From Acanthaster planci (taxonomy: Eukaryota > Echinodermata > Asteroidea > Valvatida > Acanthasteridae), in the NCBI RefSeq assembly GCF_001949145.1, contig NW_019091413.1:164128-213024 (forward strand): DNA of 48,897 nucleotides, read 5' to 3'. Shown here one piece after another: positions 24,101 to 36,100 of the stretch (within the stretch, counting starts at the first letter, position 1; every line of letters begins with the position of its first letter). The translations under genes were made by a program, and so were the position numbers. A model generated the notes under the pieces. It was not told the origin of the DNA. It searched no databases and saw only the letters and a program-made list of their open reading frames with translations.

Positions 24101-27100
24101 CCGCAAATTCTCGGTTTGTGGCCCTGCGTGCTCTGCACACTTTGAATTACACAGTGAAAAGGCTCATTGTTCGGTGGCATGTGGCTCTACTCACGCTTCC
24201 ACATTCCCGTTGCCTCTTTTCAAAGTGGGGACTATTGTAAAGCTGGTGATTATGATGCAAATTCGGTCTTTTCATTTCTGGGCTACACACAAAGGCCAAT
24301 CACCATATATAAAAGAGCCAGGGTCTGCCTTCTTTCACCGTGTTTGCTCGAGCGTGGGCCGAGAATAATAGCTGAAAAGCGGGCTGAGGATCTCAATTTT
24401 TACGGTGGCTTTTACTGTCATCCATCACGAAGGGGTTAAAGAAATCACTATTTGAGATAAGATCCCGATTGCAACAAGTGCAATGATAAAGGTGTTTCAC
24501 TGACTGACTAACACAAAAAAAGCAGCCGTTTTGTCTACATAGGGGCCTGCTTGTCAGTGTTGTTGGAACTCAGATGGATGGACAATTTAATCCTGATGGC
24601 CTCTTCTATGACCGATGTTGTGTAACAAAGCCATATCAACCAGGATGTATAGACTGATTACCACATTGCCATCGCGTGCTCTTCTGCATGGGCGTGGCGC
24701 AATGGGAACCAGTACAGCATTCCTGTAATGCATTGAATTTTGCATGTTTTTACCACAGCAACAGCAACACAAGAATGGAATTTGTGAAAATAAGTTTTTC
24801 AAAAGTCACAAATTTATGTACTAAAACATATATAACGAGGCATTTTAAAGTGAACAAGATTGTTCAGGGTTTTTTGTGAAGACAAAAAAGGCAACTGGAT
24901 GTATTATTTTTACTTTTTTTTTTTTTTTACTAAACTTGCTGATATATCAGTAAAAAAAACAGAAATTTTTTTCGTTATTTCCATAGCCGACTACCATGAT
25001 TACATGTACAGCTGGATCGTGCAGGACGACATTAGGGGAATATCATTGACTTTTAATCAATAGGGCTTGTTGGCAGGGGCATTAAAATAAAAATAAACTG
25101 GACATAGGTACCACCTTTATTTTCATTTAATATAGGCAGGAATGCAGGAATCTCTCTTCCTGAAACTGTGGTGTCTCTGACAAGAGCTGTTGGGTTTTAT
25201 GCTTGGATGATGTGCTGCACATGTCGTGGGACTGTTTGTGTTTACTTCTCGTGGACATGCTCTCATGGGGAAACATCCTTCCGTGATATTTCCCAAATCA
25301 AATTCCAAAATGAAGGACAATTTTCTTTCTGTGCCACTTTACAAGTGTACACGTTCTTCCAGACATGCATAACGCATGTGAGTACATAAACATGTACAAT
25401 GGTCAGAGCACGTTGAGGAATCGGAGAACTTGCTGCGAATGTGTACCAAATACATTAATACAACTAATGAATCTCCTCCATCCACACGCGACTTCGATTT
25501 CAAGAATTCGAAAAATTTCAGAACTGTTTCCCTAAAGTTCATTTGGGAGTTCAAATTCCACAGAACGTTACTGTCGCAGGTGTGACAAACCGTGTTTTGT
25601 CGACAGTTGTGTTTGGACTACGCTTGATTCAACAAAACAATCATGGGAATGGAAGGATATATGAAAACAGGACAAACAGCATGTTCAAATGGGAGTTTCC
25701 TACTTTACAGCACTTACAAGATAACATTAGATTTGGAGCGAATTGTGTTTGGGTTATTTTTGACAAAACAGATTCAACTATATGTACCAAACTATTGTAT
25801 TTGATATATTCAGAGAACCTTGGTCTCAAGTCGGCATTCTTTCCACGGACGGTGCCCATGGTCACTTGGCAAAAGGGGCAATTTTCTGTCTGTCTTTTTT
25901 CAAACAGATATCGGCATTTTGTTATTTGAGATTTGCAAACAACTCACAGATCTGGTAAAATTTTGTATATACAACATATATACATGTATAGTCCAATTTG
26001 CTCAAATGAAAGACAATTTTAGTTGGCCACCAAGTGCGCCAATCCAGAAAGCACTGCTTAGCCCAACAAAATCCTTTTTTTTCCACCAGGGTTACCTTCA
26101 ATCAGCAAAAGTTCGAGTAAGATCAGCATCAAAGCAAAGTTAGTTTTGAACAGCCACTTTTAACGTCATACACCAAATATGGACTGTAGGGGCGTGGCTA
26201 CAGGAGATTGGCATACAAAATGTCTGTCTGCATAAACATAATCACAATTGGATGAAGTGAGAATTTAGCATTATTTGCAGCAGACGTGCTGTACCTTGCA
26301 TGTGCTTGGTTGGTTGTTATTGAATTCTCACCACGTGCATTTTATAACCATTGTGTAAAGCAGGGCAATCGTTTTACATTTACGTTTATGTTGTACTGTA
26401 CATGTGTTCATGTGAATGTGGGTGCATTCCAAAACATTCTCTTTTTTCTTTTGAAGCCATCCAGCAACCAACTTGGAAGTATGCTTAGGGTCATTGTCAT
26501 ATTGGAAGGTCCATCAACATCCAAGGTTCAGCTTCCGTTCGGACTGCTTGATGTTCCCTTGGAGAACTTCCAGGTAGTGCTCATTTTTCATGATGCCATC
26601 TATCTGATGCACTGTTCCTGGGCTACTAGCAGTGAAACATCTCCAAAGCATCATACTGCCACCACCATGCTTCACTGTGGGTAGGGTGATCTTCAAATTA
26701 AAGGCCTCTTTCTTCTCCCGCCAAACATACTATTGGTCACTGTGGCCAAACAGTTCCATCTTGGTTTCATCAGACTAAAGGATACTCCTCCAGAAGCTGC
26801 CATGTTTGTCTGTATGGTCTCTTGTGTACTTCATCCTGGCTTGGTAGTGGCATTTTTAAAAAGCAGCTTCCTTCTCACTCTACAGCCTCCAAGACCATTT
26901 TGATGAAGAACTCTCTGGACATTGGACAGTGACACCTTAGTCCCTGAAACCTCCAATTCTTCGTACAGGTGTTTCTTGGTCATCTTGGGGTTGGTCCTCA
27001 CCTTTCTGATCAGGGCTCTCTCATCTCTCAGTGTTAACTTGGACTTCCATCCTGATCTTCGGGGAGTCTTTGTGGTTCCTACATGTAGGTCCTTGTACTT

Positions 27101-30100
27101 CTTTACAATGGTCTGAACTGATGATAATGGTACTCCTCGTTGCCTGGATATGGCCCCCACTGATGTCCCAGACTTTTGCAATTTCTCAGGTCTTCGAAGT
27201 ACTCCTTGCCTTCCCAATGGTGGTTCAAGTCCAAGAAGAGCTCGACTAGAAAACCCAAGCCCGTTTACAGAGCGGTGGAAGAATTACATGACATATTACA
27301 TAACCATTCAAAACAATAGGAGTGAAAGACAAAAATACAAGAAACAGGGGGCCATTTGAGGACATTCTAGACCTTTGTAAAGCCAATCTTGCAGCAAGTC
27401 ACTTTGATGTTTGTGAACTTTTGCCCCTCTAATTTCATCACATCAAATGCAAATGGTATACACCGTAAGCTCATCCAAATTGAAATATTTGCAGAATTCT
27501 TTTGTTGAAATGAAGAATGGTTGTATCTGATAGGAATGAAAGGAATGACGATTATTGTCAATTGCAGGGGTATAAACGGAAAATAGCTGTGTTCTGCTAA
27601 GGTGTATGTAAACTTTGGGCATGATTGTACCTTCAACATGTAGGTAACAAAAGAAAACTGGAGTAAACCAACCAAGACTTTAAGAGATGGATGTTTCCAG
27701 TAAAACTAAGAAAGTAAGGAATTCCAACAATAAAAACATAATTAAATGAAACTGTTATAAAAATTTTAACAACAGTTACTGTAAATATGTTTTCCAGAAG
27801 GTTGTTAGCCCCTAAGTTCCCTTGTACTGAATGTTAATGAAAATGGACTGCCACCTACTACATGTACATGCTTGGCACCAACCTGGCTTGTTTGATGTCC
27901 AGGGTATCAGTAGATTGCTTGGACCAAGGCATTTCTACCATAAGCTCTAGGTAGTTGCGGATAAGACCATATTCGGGCATGGCTGTTGGAGTCTTCTTCA
28001 GACGTTTTAGCTCCTTCTGGCATGCTTTGTGGGCATGAGGTGGCATGCTGGCCTTTCTAAAAGCCAAACATTAAAAAAAAAAGAAGTAAACCCTTTTGAA
28101 AAAGAAGTAAACCCTTTTGAGCATAAAGATGAATAAGCAGCTGTGAGTACATATACCGTATTCTTCTTTTTCTGTAAGAACATTGGTAAGAGAACAAAAC
28201 AATGATGGCCGAGAAGTCATGGTCACAAAAACTACCAAACATTGACCTCAATGTGCATAAATGCTTTGGTAACTTGATACAGGCAAGAAACTTGGACTTC
28301 GCCAAAAACTGAGGAAATTCCAATCTTGACAAGACTTTGTATGGTGTTTTTTCAGTTATCAATGGCATTAATGTGAAATTTTAAAAAAAACGAGGAAATC
28401 GGATGATCCAAGAAAAAGTTGCATGCCTGTGAAGACTGGTCATGAAGCATTTACTGCTCAATGAGAGAGTTCATTGCCAAAAACTGATTGGAGAAGATGA
28501 GTAACACTGGCTTCATGACAAACTGCCTCTAGTGGTTCAAATGTGATGGTTTGTTTTCATATTAGTAAGGGGATCGCAGCACAATTTGTTGTTCCTGCCT
28601 GTCATAGTGATACTAATAACGTAAGTGATGCGTATTTAATGTTTTATTTCAACTACCAAGCTGTTTGTGAGTCTGCATGTGGTTTTTCATTTTTTCAATG
28701 GACCACAATAGTACACCCTCACAGAAAGGTTTACAAATGCCTCTGTCAAAGAAGAACTTTCAGCAGGCTCTACTGAGCAGTCACTACAGACACCTCCACA
28801 ATTTTCACACAGAACGCTAAATACATACTCTACAGAAATACCAGTACCATTAATATTTCATAACAGAATTAGAAAAAGAATTAAATATGCAGTGTAATTA
28901 ACAATCATCGGTCCCAATTCCGAATTACGAACTGACTTGATCTTTTGGTCCAAGTCGGTGATTTCGTCCAATTCATTCTCTTCTTCTATATCTGCAATGT
29001 TCACTTTCTTCAATGCATTCTTTAATCCCAGAGTCTTCTGCCTGTCTCGTAGGGTATATGGTCCAGAGCTTGCACGGGTACGTTGCAAAAGCTTCAGTCC
29101 CTCTATCTGCCTTGTAAGGAGTGGAAGAGTTTTCTTGATGCGTTCTTCAAGGTCTACAGCATCCAGAACCTTATCAAATACAAAAGAAATCCACATCCAA
29201 GCAGTCACAAACAAGTGTAAACAAACCACAAATTTTTTTCACACATCATTATTCCCCACTAAAGTGCTTTCATCCTGGGAACCAGTGTACACATTATACA
29301 CTACCACTGTGATAGGACAAGTCACAGTGCCCAGCCTGTGACAAAAAGACTGTCTGATAACTACCGCTGACCACCAACTGTGGCCTGTGCACATCTTTTA
29401 TTTCTGTTATTGTTTGTTTACATGCTGGGCACATGGCCTATGGTTCTTGGAATTTTTTCTCCTGAACTCAAGTTATATCTGTAGTTTTTACATCACTGTG
29501 GTATGCTTTCTAAGTCATCACATATCATGTTCCAACTTACCCCATATTCCAACTGGAACACATTACATGGTCATGTTCAAAGTTGATTATTTAACATTTA
29601 CCCCCTACGATGTATGTAAAATTGTTATGAATAGGAGGTCTGAGGACTGTCAGGGTTAAGTAATTATCATCAAGTCTAAGATTTTTATAAGCTGCAAAGT
29701 GTAATACACATGTACATGCAGAAACTGATAGCTATGACATTTTTATGACAATTGTTCCAACAAACCCTCATTTGCCTTATATTTATCTGATTTTTCTACA
29801 CATCACCACCATTTACTTTGCAAAATAAAGTAAACTATGTAGATGTAATGAGGGAGCCCATGCTACACAAGATTATGGTCACCACAAGTATTTCACAATG
29901 AACGTTCTGCCTTTAACAAAGTCACTATTGTAACAGAAAGTGTGGAGAGTGAGAACCAGTCTTTCTAATTTTATGAATGAAATGCAACTGATTTCATGAA
30001 ACGTAGCATAACTTTGAACCATGCACACATATAAGCCTTGTGCTACAAATTTATTCCATAGCTGCCCAATATATTTACGTTGGATTTCATGAAAAGTTGC

Positions 30101-33100
30101 GTAGCTGCGCCACATTTTAATATTATCACATTTTTGGACGAGGACAAACCGGCTATTCCTTTCCAATATAACAACAGTCATCAAACAGTCGTTGAATCAC
30201 ATCCGCCCACCATTTTGAAAATTTTTTACTCTTCTTTGAGGGAACCATACAAAAAATGTTACACACTAAGCAAGTTTTCATTACCTTCTACAACAAAGTT
30301 GTACGTTTCTCATACAAACCTTAAGGTAAGCAATGATGAGGCTTAACCAAACACAGAAGCTACACAAATCATTCATTTTTGCTTTGTTTGGCGCAACTTA
30401 TGCCACCTAAATAGACTGCGCAAGTAACTCCATGACTTGCTGCGTAAGTCGCGCCCTTATGCAGTGGGTAAGTTTTGTAAAATCAGTTTTTTTAATTTGT
30501 TGCGCAACTTACACAATAAAATGTTGTGCAAGTGGCACTCTGCACTGCGTAAAGTTTCATGAAATCTGCTGCTGTACATGTAAGTAGTGAGTGCACAAAC
30601 GCACGTTTGTGATTGGTTATTCAGGCTCATAGGCATACGTATACAGTGTGAGTGTCAATGTAGGAGGAAGTCACATGACTGTCCGGGAAGTCGAGCTCTA
30701 GACAGTGTTTAGGGAAGTAAAGTATATTGGTTGTGCTGTGTTCAGCGTAGTGCTTACCAAGGCGGTGTGTATGAGCCACGACCGTACTTAAGTTACACTG
30801 TGTAATGCTAATGTGCTAGCCTTACAAAGGTGCATGTATGTTCTGTACAGTCTCACACTAGCTTGCATGGTTGGACCCTAATCGGGCACTGGTTGGTACT
30901 GACTGTTCACTGCTTATTGCCATGAGCATTGCTGATACAGAAGCCCCTAGTTTATATTGTGGTACATTTGGGGGGAATTCCTTTTTTAACTAGTGGTTTA
31001 ACTAGCTAGGTTGAACCTCCTGATAACTCAGGGTTTGACATCATGCATAAATACAATACACTTATGAATATTCAGGTCAAATTCAGCTCAGATTTTCCCT
31101 GGTTGTTTGCAACAAAAGAGCGAGGTGGAAGGGGGAAAGCATCTCAAACAAAAGGCTGCCTTTGTGGTATAATTAGAGAATTAAAAGATCAGAGGTATCG
31201 CTTGTGAGTGATGATTAACACTACCTTTGGGGACTTGGGCTTGTACAGTTAGGTTTTGGAATTCTTATGATATCTGTGGATAGTTTTATAACATTAGATA
31301 TCTCCTGCTTTTATTGATTCATTTCATTTATTGAACAGTTGAAATCGGTTAAAGGACAACTTAGATTAACTTGTTTGGTACAGAGTTTCAGACCAAATGA
31401 CCTACAGTATTGTGTGCAATCCTGGTCTGACATGTGTGCAAACAAAGCTTTGGGGCTTTGAATGAAAATGGTAAAGTCTACTGACATGGGATTAAAAGAT
31501 CTGTGAAGAGACGTTGGTATTGCCCCAAAGGCTTTGGAAAGTGCATGATGCAAAATTGCCTACTAATACCATACACATACATTTGCGTAGTGTCCCCTAA
31601 GAAATATCACTCATTACTATTCAGTTTCCTCTGTCCTTGTTTTTAGCTTTTGTTTCCTTCGTTCTCCTGGATCAACAGAACTGACGAGTTGACAAAAAGC
31701 ATCGGAAAGACGTTTCATTGTTTAACAATGTGTGCCATGAATATGTATTGAATAAAAACATCAAAGTTGAATAAAAGGTTCCTGTGTGTTTTTCGTAATT
31801 TTCAGAATATGGGCCGTACAGAGTAACGCTGCACCAATCAAAACTTTGCATGTTAAAATTTAAAGTAAGCGTATCTGCTCCAGAGTATAAACCACACTGT
31901 GGTGTTTACATGTCTAAGTCATCGGCACATGCTGCACTTCTGAAGCACCCGTTTATGTAGTGTACGTGGCACCTTCACGTGACACATTTGAAGAGTTTTG
32001 CACTTTACAAAACATTTGGAAAATGGGGCCAAAATAAAATGTCATCAGAACTCCACAGTGGTTATATGACTTTCGTTATGAATCAGAATATTTGGACTTT
32101 TGTAAATTTCCCCTTTTGTGAAATTGGAGGGAAAAAATCTTCAAAAAATACACTAAAGTTAGTGGCAAAAAATTGAAGTGCCCAACGTTTGGGTCTGCAC
32201 CACTTTGGGGTACGACATCTTCCAGTGTTATTACTAGCAGCGCGTGACCGAGTGTTTACATTAAACCTAAACTTTCTCAAGCACTCAAAATTACCAATTT
32301 GACCGGCTGGATGAGTGTTCTTGCTGGATGAGCCATGCAGCAGTTCATTTTGGCTAGCCAATGCGGCCAGCAGCTTGGACTCTGCTGCGAATCGCTGAGA
32401 CAGGGCACAGTGGGGCATTTAGATTTCATTCTTCAACTGTTGCTATATACCCAACCAGAGTATGAGCGGCAGGGACGTTTATCAGTGTAAAAATCAACGT
32501 GTATTAGCTGCAGCATATATTTTATGTACATGGGCAAGGAAAGAAAAAGAAGTAATAGTTGATATATTATATGACGTAAGGGGCGCTGTTGATCAGCTGC
32601 CAGTCTTTTTATCTGCTCTCGTAATTTTAGATTTTAAATCACCAATAATCTTCGTCTTTGTGCACCATCTATCCTTTTATTTTGTGGATATCTACCTATC
32701 TGGCTTTCCCTTGTGCAAAAATGGGTATTTATGTTGTTTTTGTCATCCATTGTAACCTTCAAGGTTACAATGGATTTCACTTTTCAAAGTACGCCTCTGT
32801 TAGATGGGAGAGGCATGGACATTTGTGCACAAGCATTCCTGGCCACGAACCACTAATCGATATCACTATATTTATGGACATTTTGACTAATCCTGGGACG
32901 GAAACTTAACATGGATTCTGTGAAATCAGATTTGGAAGCTAGTCCGTTATGCGCTGGACTTCACCATGATGATGTGCCAGATCCTCTAACAAATGAAGAG
33001 CTTGATACACTTGTAAGTGATCACAACCAGACACTTTCCTGTTTGATTGATCAACATGCACCTTTGAGGATGAAAGTAGTACGCAATCGCCCTACTGCAC

Positions 33101-36100
33101 CACGGTACAATGCTGAGATAGATGGGCCAAGCGATTGCCGCGTAGAGCAGAACAAACGTGTAGGAAAACTAACTTGGAGAGTGACTCATTGGTGTTTAAG
33201 GCCTGAAGAAACCACGTCTGCTACCTCATCAACACTACCCGCAGACTGTTCTATGCTAAATTCATGGAGGAGAATGGGTCAAACCAGGGATCTTTTTTCA
33301 GAGCTTCAAAGACGCTTCTGGACAAGGACAAGGAGTTGTTCTCAGGTTACAACGACAAGTCAGCTCTTGCAGAGGAGATTGGTGACTTCTTCGTGCGGAA
33401 AATTTCCAAGATCCGGGACCTCATTGAAGCCACAGATGTCAATCACAAGGACTATGAGTTGGTGCTAGATGATCGAGTTTTGGAAAATGATCAGACATTA
33501 GAAAGTTTTAATCCTTTAACTGAGAGTGATGTTTTATCACTTATTAAGAGATCAACCAAGAAATTATGCATCTTAGATCCAATGCCGACATCTGTTGTTA
33601 ATTGATTGGATGTTCTTATTCCTGTCATTACAAGAATTGTTAATTTTTCTATCATGTCAGGATATTTTCCTGATAATTGGAAGCAATTATGTCTCAACAA
33701 AACTTCTTGTGATTCCTCAATCTCAGATAATGAAGTAAGCTGCCGGGTTGTACGATTGAAGGGCGGGATAGAAATCAACATGGGGGAGGTGTAGCCATGT
33801 ATATTCGTAATGACACGTTTTACACTCGCTGTTCAGATTTAGAAGTTGACGACATCAAATGCCTCTGGGTTGAAATCAAGCACAAATACAAACATCCAAT
33901 GCCTGTGTGCTCCATTTATAGGCCTCCCGCCACTCCAGCCCAATTTTTTGACAAGCTAAGCAGTTTGCCTGAAAAGGCGTCATGAGATATTTATTTTGAA
34001 CGCCACAGTGTTATGCTTAACAAATTACTTAAAAGAGCAATAAGGCTAATTCTGGGCTGTCCGTTTACTACCTTGTCTGCTGATTTGTTCTCATTTCTAA
34101 AGTAGCCGCCTTTCTGTAAAAGAGTACATTATAAGAAAGGAATATTTGTTTTTAAATGTTCTGCCCAATTACATAACTAACCTCTTTTCTTTTGGGGGGG
34201 GGTACCGAGTCACAAGACAGAATACAAATGCCACTTTAAAACTTCCCACTACAAAGATGGAACACTATTCACACACCCTCTCAGTCATCTGAGCATAAAT
34301 CTGGAATTGCCTCCCTGCTCAACTCAGAGCCCAACGCTCATTTCATGCTTTCAAGACAGATCTTTTTAAATATCTACAACAAGAAGAAACTTAAATTTTT
34401 TTCCCATTTAAATTAAGTACGTGTGTTTTCAGTTCCTTTTTCTTTAGTACCTTAGATTAAAATGTTCCCCTGATTAGGTTTTGTTTATTTTTCCTTGGTA
34501 CATTTCTTATACTTGTATTAATTTTAATATAATTGTTTCGAGTATTTTATGTTTTGACCTTAACTTGTTTTCGTGGTTCGCTTTTTTATAATTAATTTTG
34601 ATTTTTAAATTTTTTTCGGTTTTAAGTTTTTAAGTATTTATATAAGAATAATTTTAACCGCTTTTATGTTCAGATTTTAAATAATTCAAATCCCGTCCTG
34701 TGTTTACCCTTTTTAAATCTTAGTTTTATATTTGCAGGGCTCCAATGGAAATCAGCTTCAGCTGCTTGGATTTACCCTGGGTAAATAAAAGAATAATAAT
34801 AATAAAAAGGAAGCTCTTGTCCACCCTATTTGTAAGAATTCTAGAATGGAATCTGATTTTAAGAATCTGCGTCCTGTTAGTAATTTACAATTTGTGTCTG
34901 AAGTCACTAAAAGGGCAGTGCTTGAGCAAATACATACTCATTTGTCATCTCATGATTTATATCCTACTTTGCAATCTGCTTATCGGCGTCATCATAGTAC
35001 TGAGACTGTTTTACTCCATATGAAGTCATATTCTAATGAACATGAATCGACAACATGTCACTTTGCTTGTTCTTCTTGATCTCAGTGCTGCATTTGATAC
35101 AGTAGATCATGATATTCCTAAACACCGTTTTGAGCTGAGTATGGGTCTCGGGGGAGATGTTTTGAATTGACTTTTTTAATATTCGGATAATTGCTCACAG
35201 AGGGTCATTTTAAATGGTGAAATGTCAAGTATTTTTAAACTTTCTTGTGGATTTCCACAGGGATCTTGCCTAGGACCTCTTTTGTTTGTTATGTACGCAA
35301 GTAAACTGTTTGATGTCATAAATAATAACCTTCCTTTTGCTCATGCATATGCAGTTGACGCTGAGCTGCATCTTTCTTTTAAACCAGGCGACACGTTCAG
35401 TGAAAATGACGCCCTGAACCCAATTGAGCATTGTATATGTGCTGTGAGGGCTTGGTTGGTTTCAGAGAAATTAACACTTAATGAAGAAAAAACAGACTTT
35501 ACGGTAATTGGAACTCATCAGCTACTCGAGAAGGTGCACTTTAACACATGTAGGCTTTCGGTTGGTGAAGCCTCAGTTGCTCCTGTTTCAGTTGATAAAA
35601 ATCTTGGTGTTTGGTTTGATCCCAACTTGACCTTTTTACCTCATATTTCTCATGTTTGTAAAGCTTCTTTTTATTACATTTTTAATACTCAGAGAATTTG
35701 GAAATATCTTAGTCATAACAGCACTCATACATTAGTACATGCTCTTGTAATGGGGCACATTGACTACAGTAACAGTCTTTATTATGGTTAACCTGATAAT
35801 TACATTTCTATGTTACAATGAGGGCAAAACGCTGCTGCTAGGCTTATTAATGGTATTCCACGTTTTAGCCACATCAGTCCCGTTCTTTGTGATTTACATT
35901 GGTAAACGGTCAGATCAAGAATCGATTTTAAAATTCTGATACTGTCTTTCAAAGCCATTCATGGCCTTGCTCCGGTATATATTTGCTATCTAATTAAGAT
36001 AAAGAAAAGGTGCGACTATGCCTTGAGATCTAACGAGTTACTTTTGATTTCACCACGTGCAACTAAAAAGAGATGGCGACAGATAATTCACTGCAACAGC

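Larger units (their letters stand above)
23701..27627 (-). mobile_element. Tc1/mariner transposon, swollen by internal insertions
   Basis: The terminal inverted repeats are CAGTCGTGCCCAAAAGTTTA at 23701 (continuing CTTACACC) and, in reverse complement from 27627, CAATCATGCCCAAAGTTTAC (continuing ATACACC). They are flanked by TA at 23699-23700 and 27628-27629, the Tc1/mariner target duplication. The element runs on the minus strand inside one LONP2 intron. It is about 3.9 kb, against the usual 1.5-1.7 kb, because unrelated DNA including a piggyBac-like MITE lies between the truncated transposase and the left repeat. The two repeats differ by several substitutions and an indel, so the insertion is old. 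Confidence 0.82.

Noticed and set aside
24670-24720. GGCGTGGCGCAATGGG as part of a tRNA-derived SINE
   Set aside because: I could not place a full A box, B box and acceptor stem at the proper spacing on either strand.
25543-25929. 128-codon frame as a host gene
   Set aside because: No motif, no splice or promoter context, and located inside the Tc1 element; kept only as a finding.
26286-26684. 132-codon plus-strand frame
   Set aside because: Mostly antisense to the Tc1 transposase, which has clear motifs on the minus strand.
32083-32418. 111-codon minus-strand frame as a gene
   Set aside because: No recognisable domain, low-complexity Phe-rich end and no splice context.
32911-33468. 185-codon frame as an intact cellular gene
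   Set aside because: The N-terminal half is a LINE endonuclease-RT linker, and beyond about residue 118 the frame is out of phase with the RT coding frame, which continues in 33264-33605.
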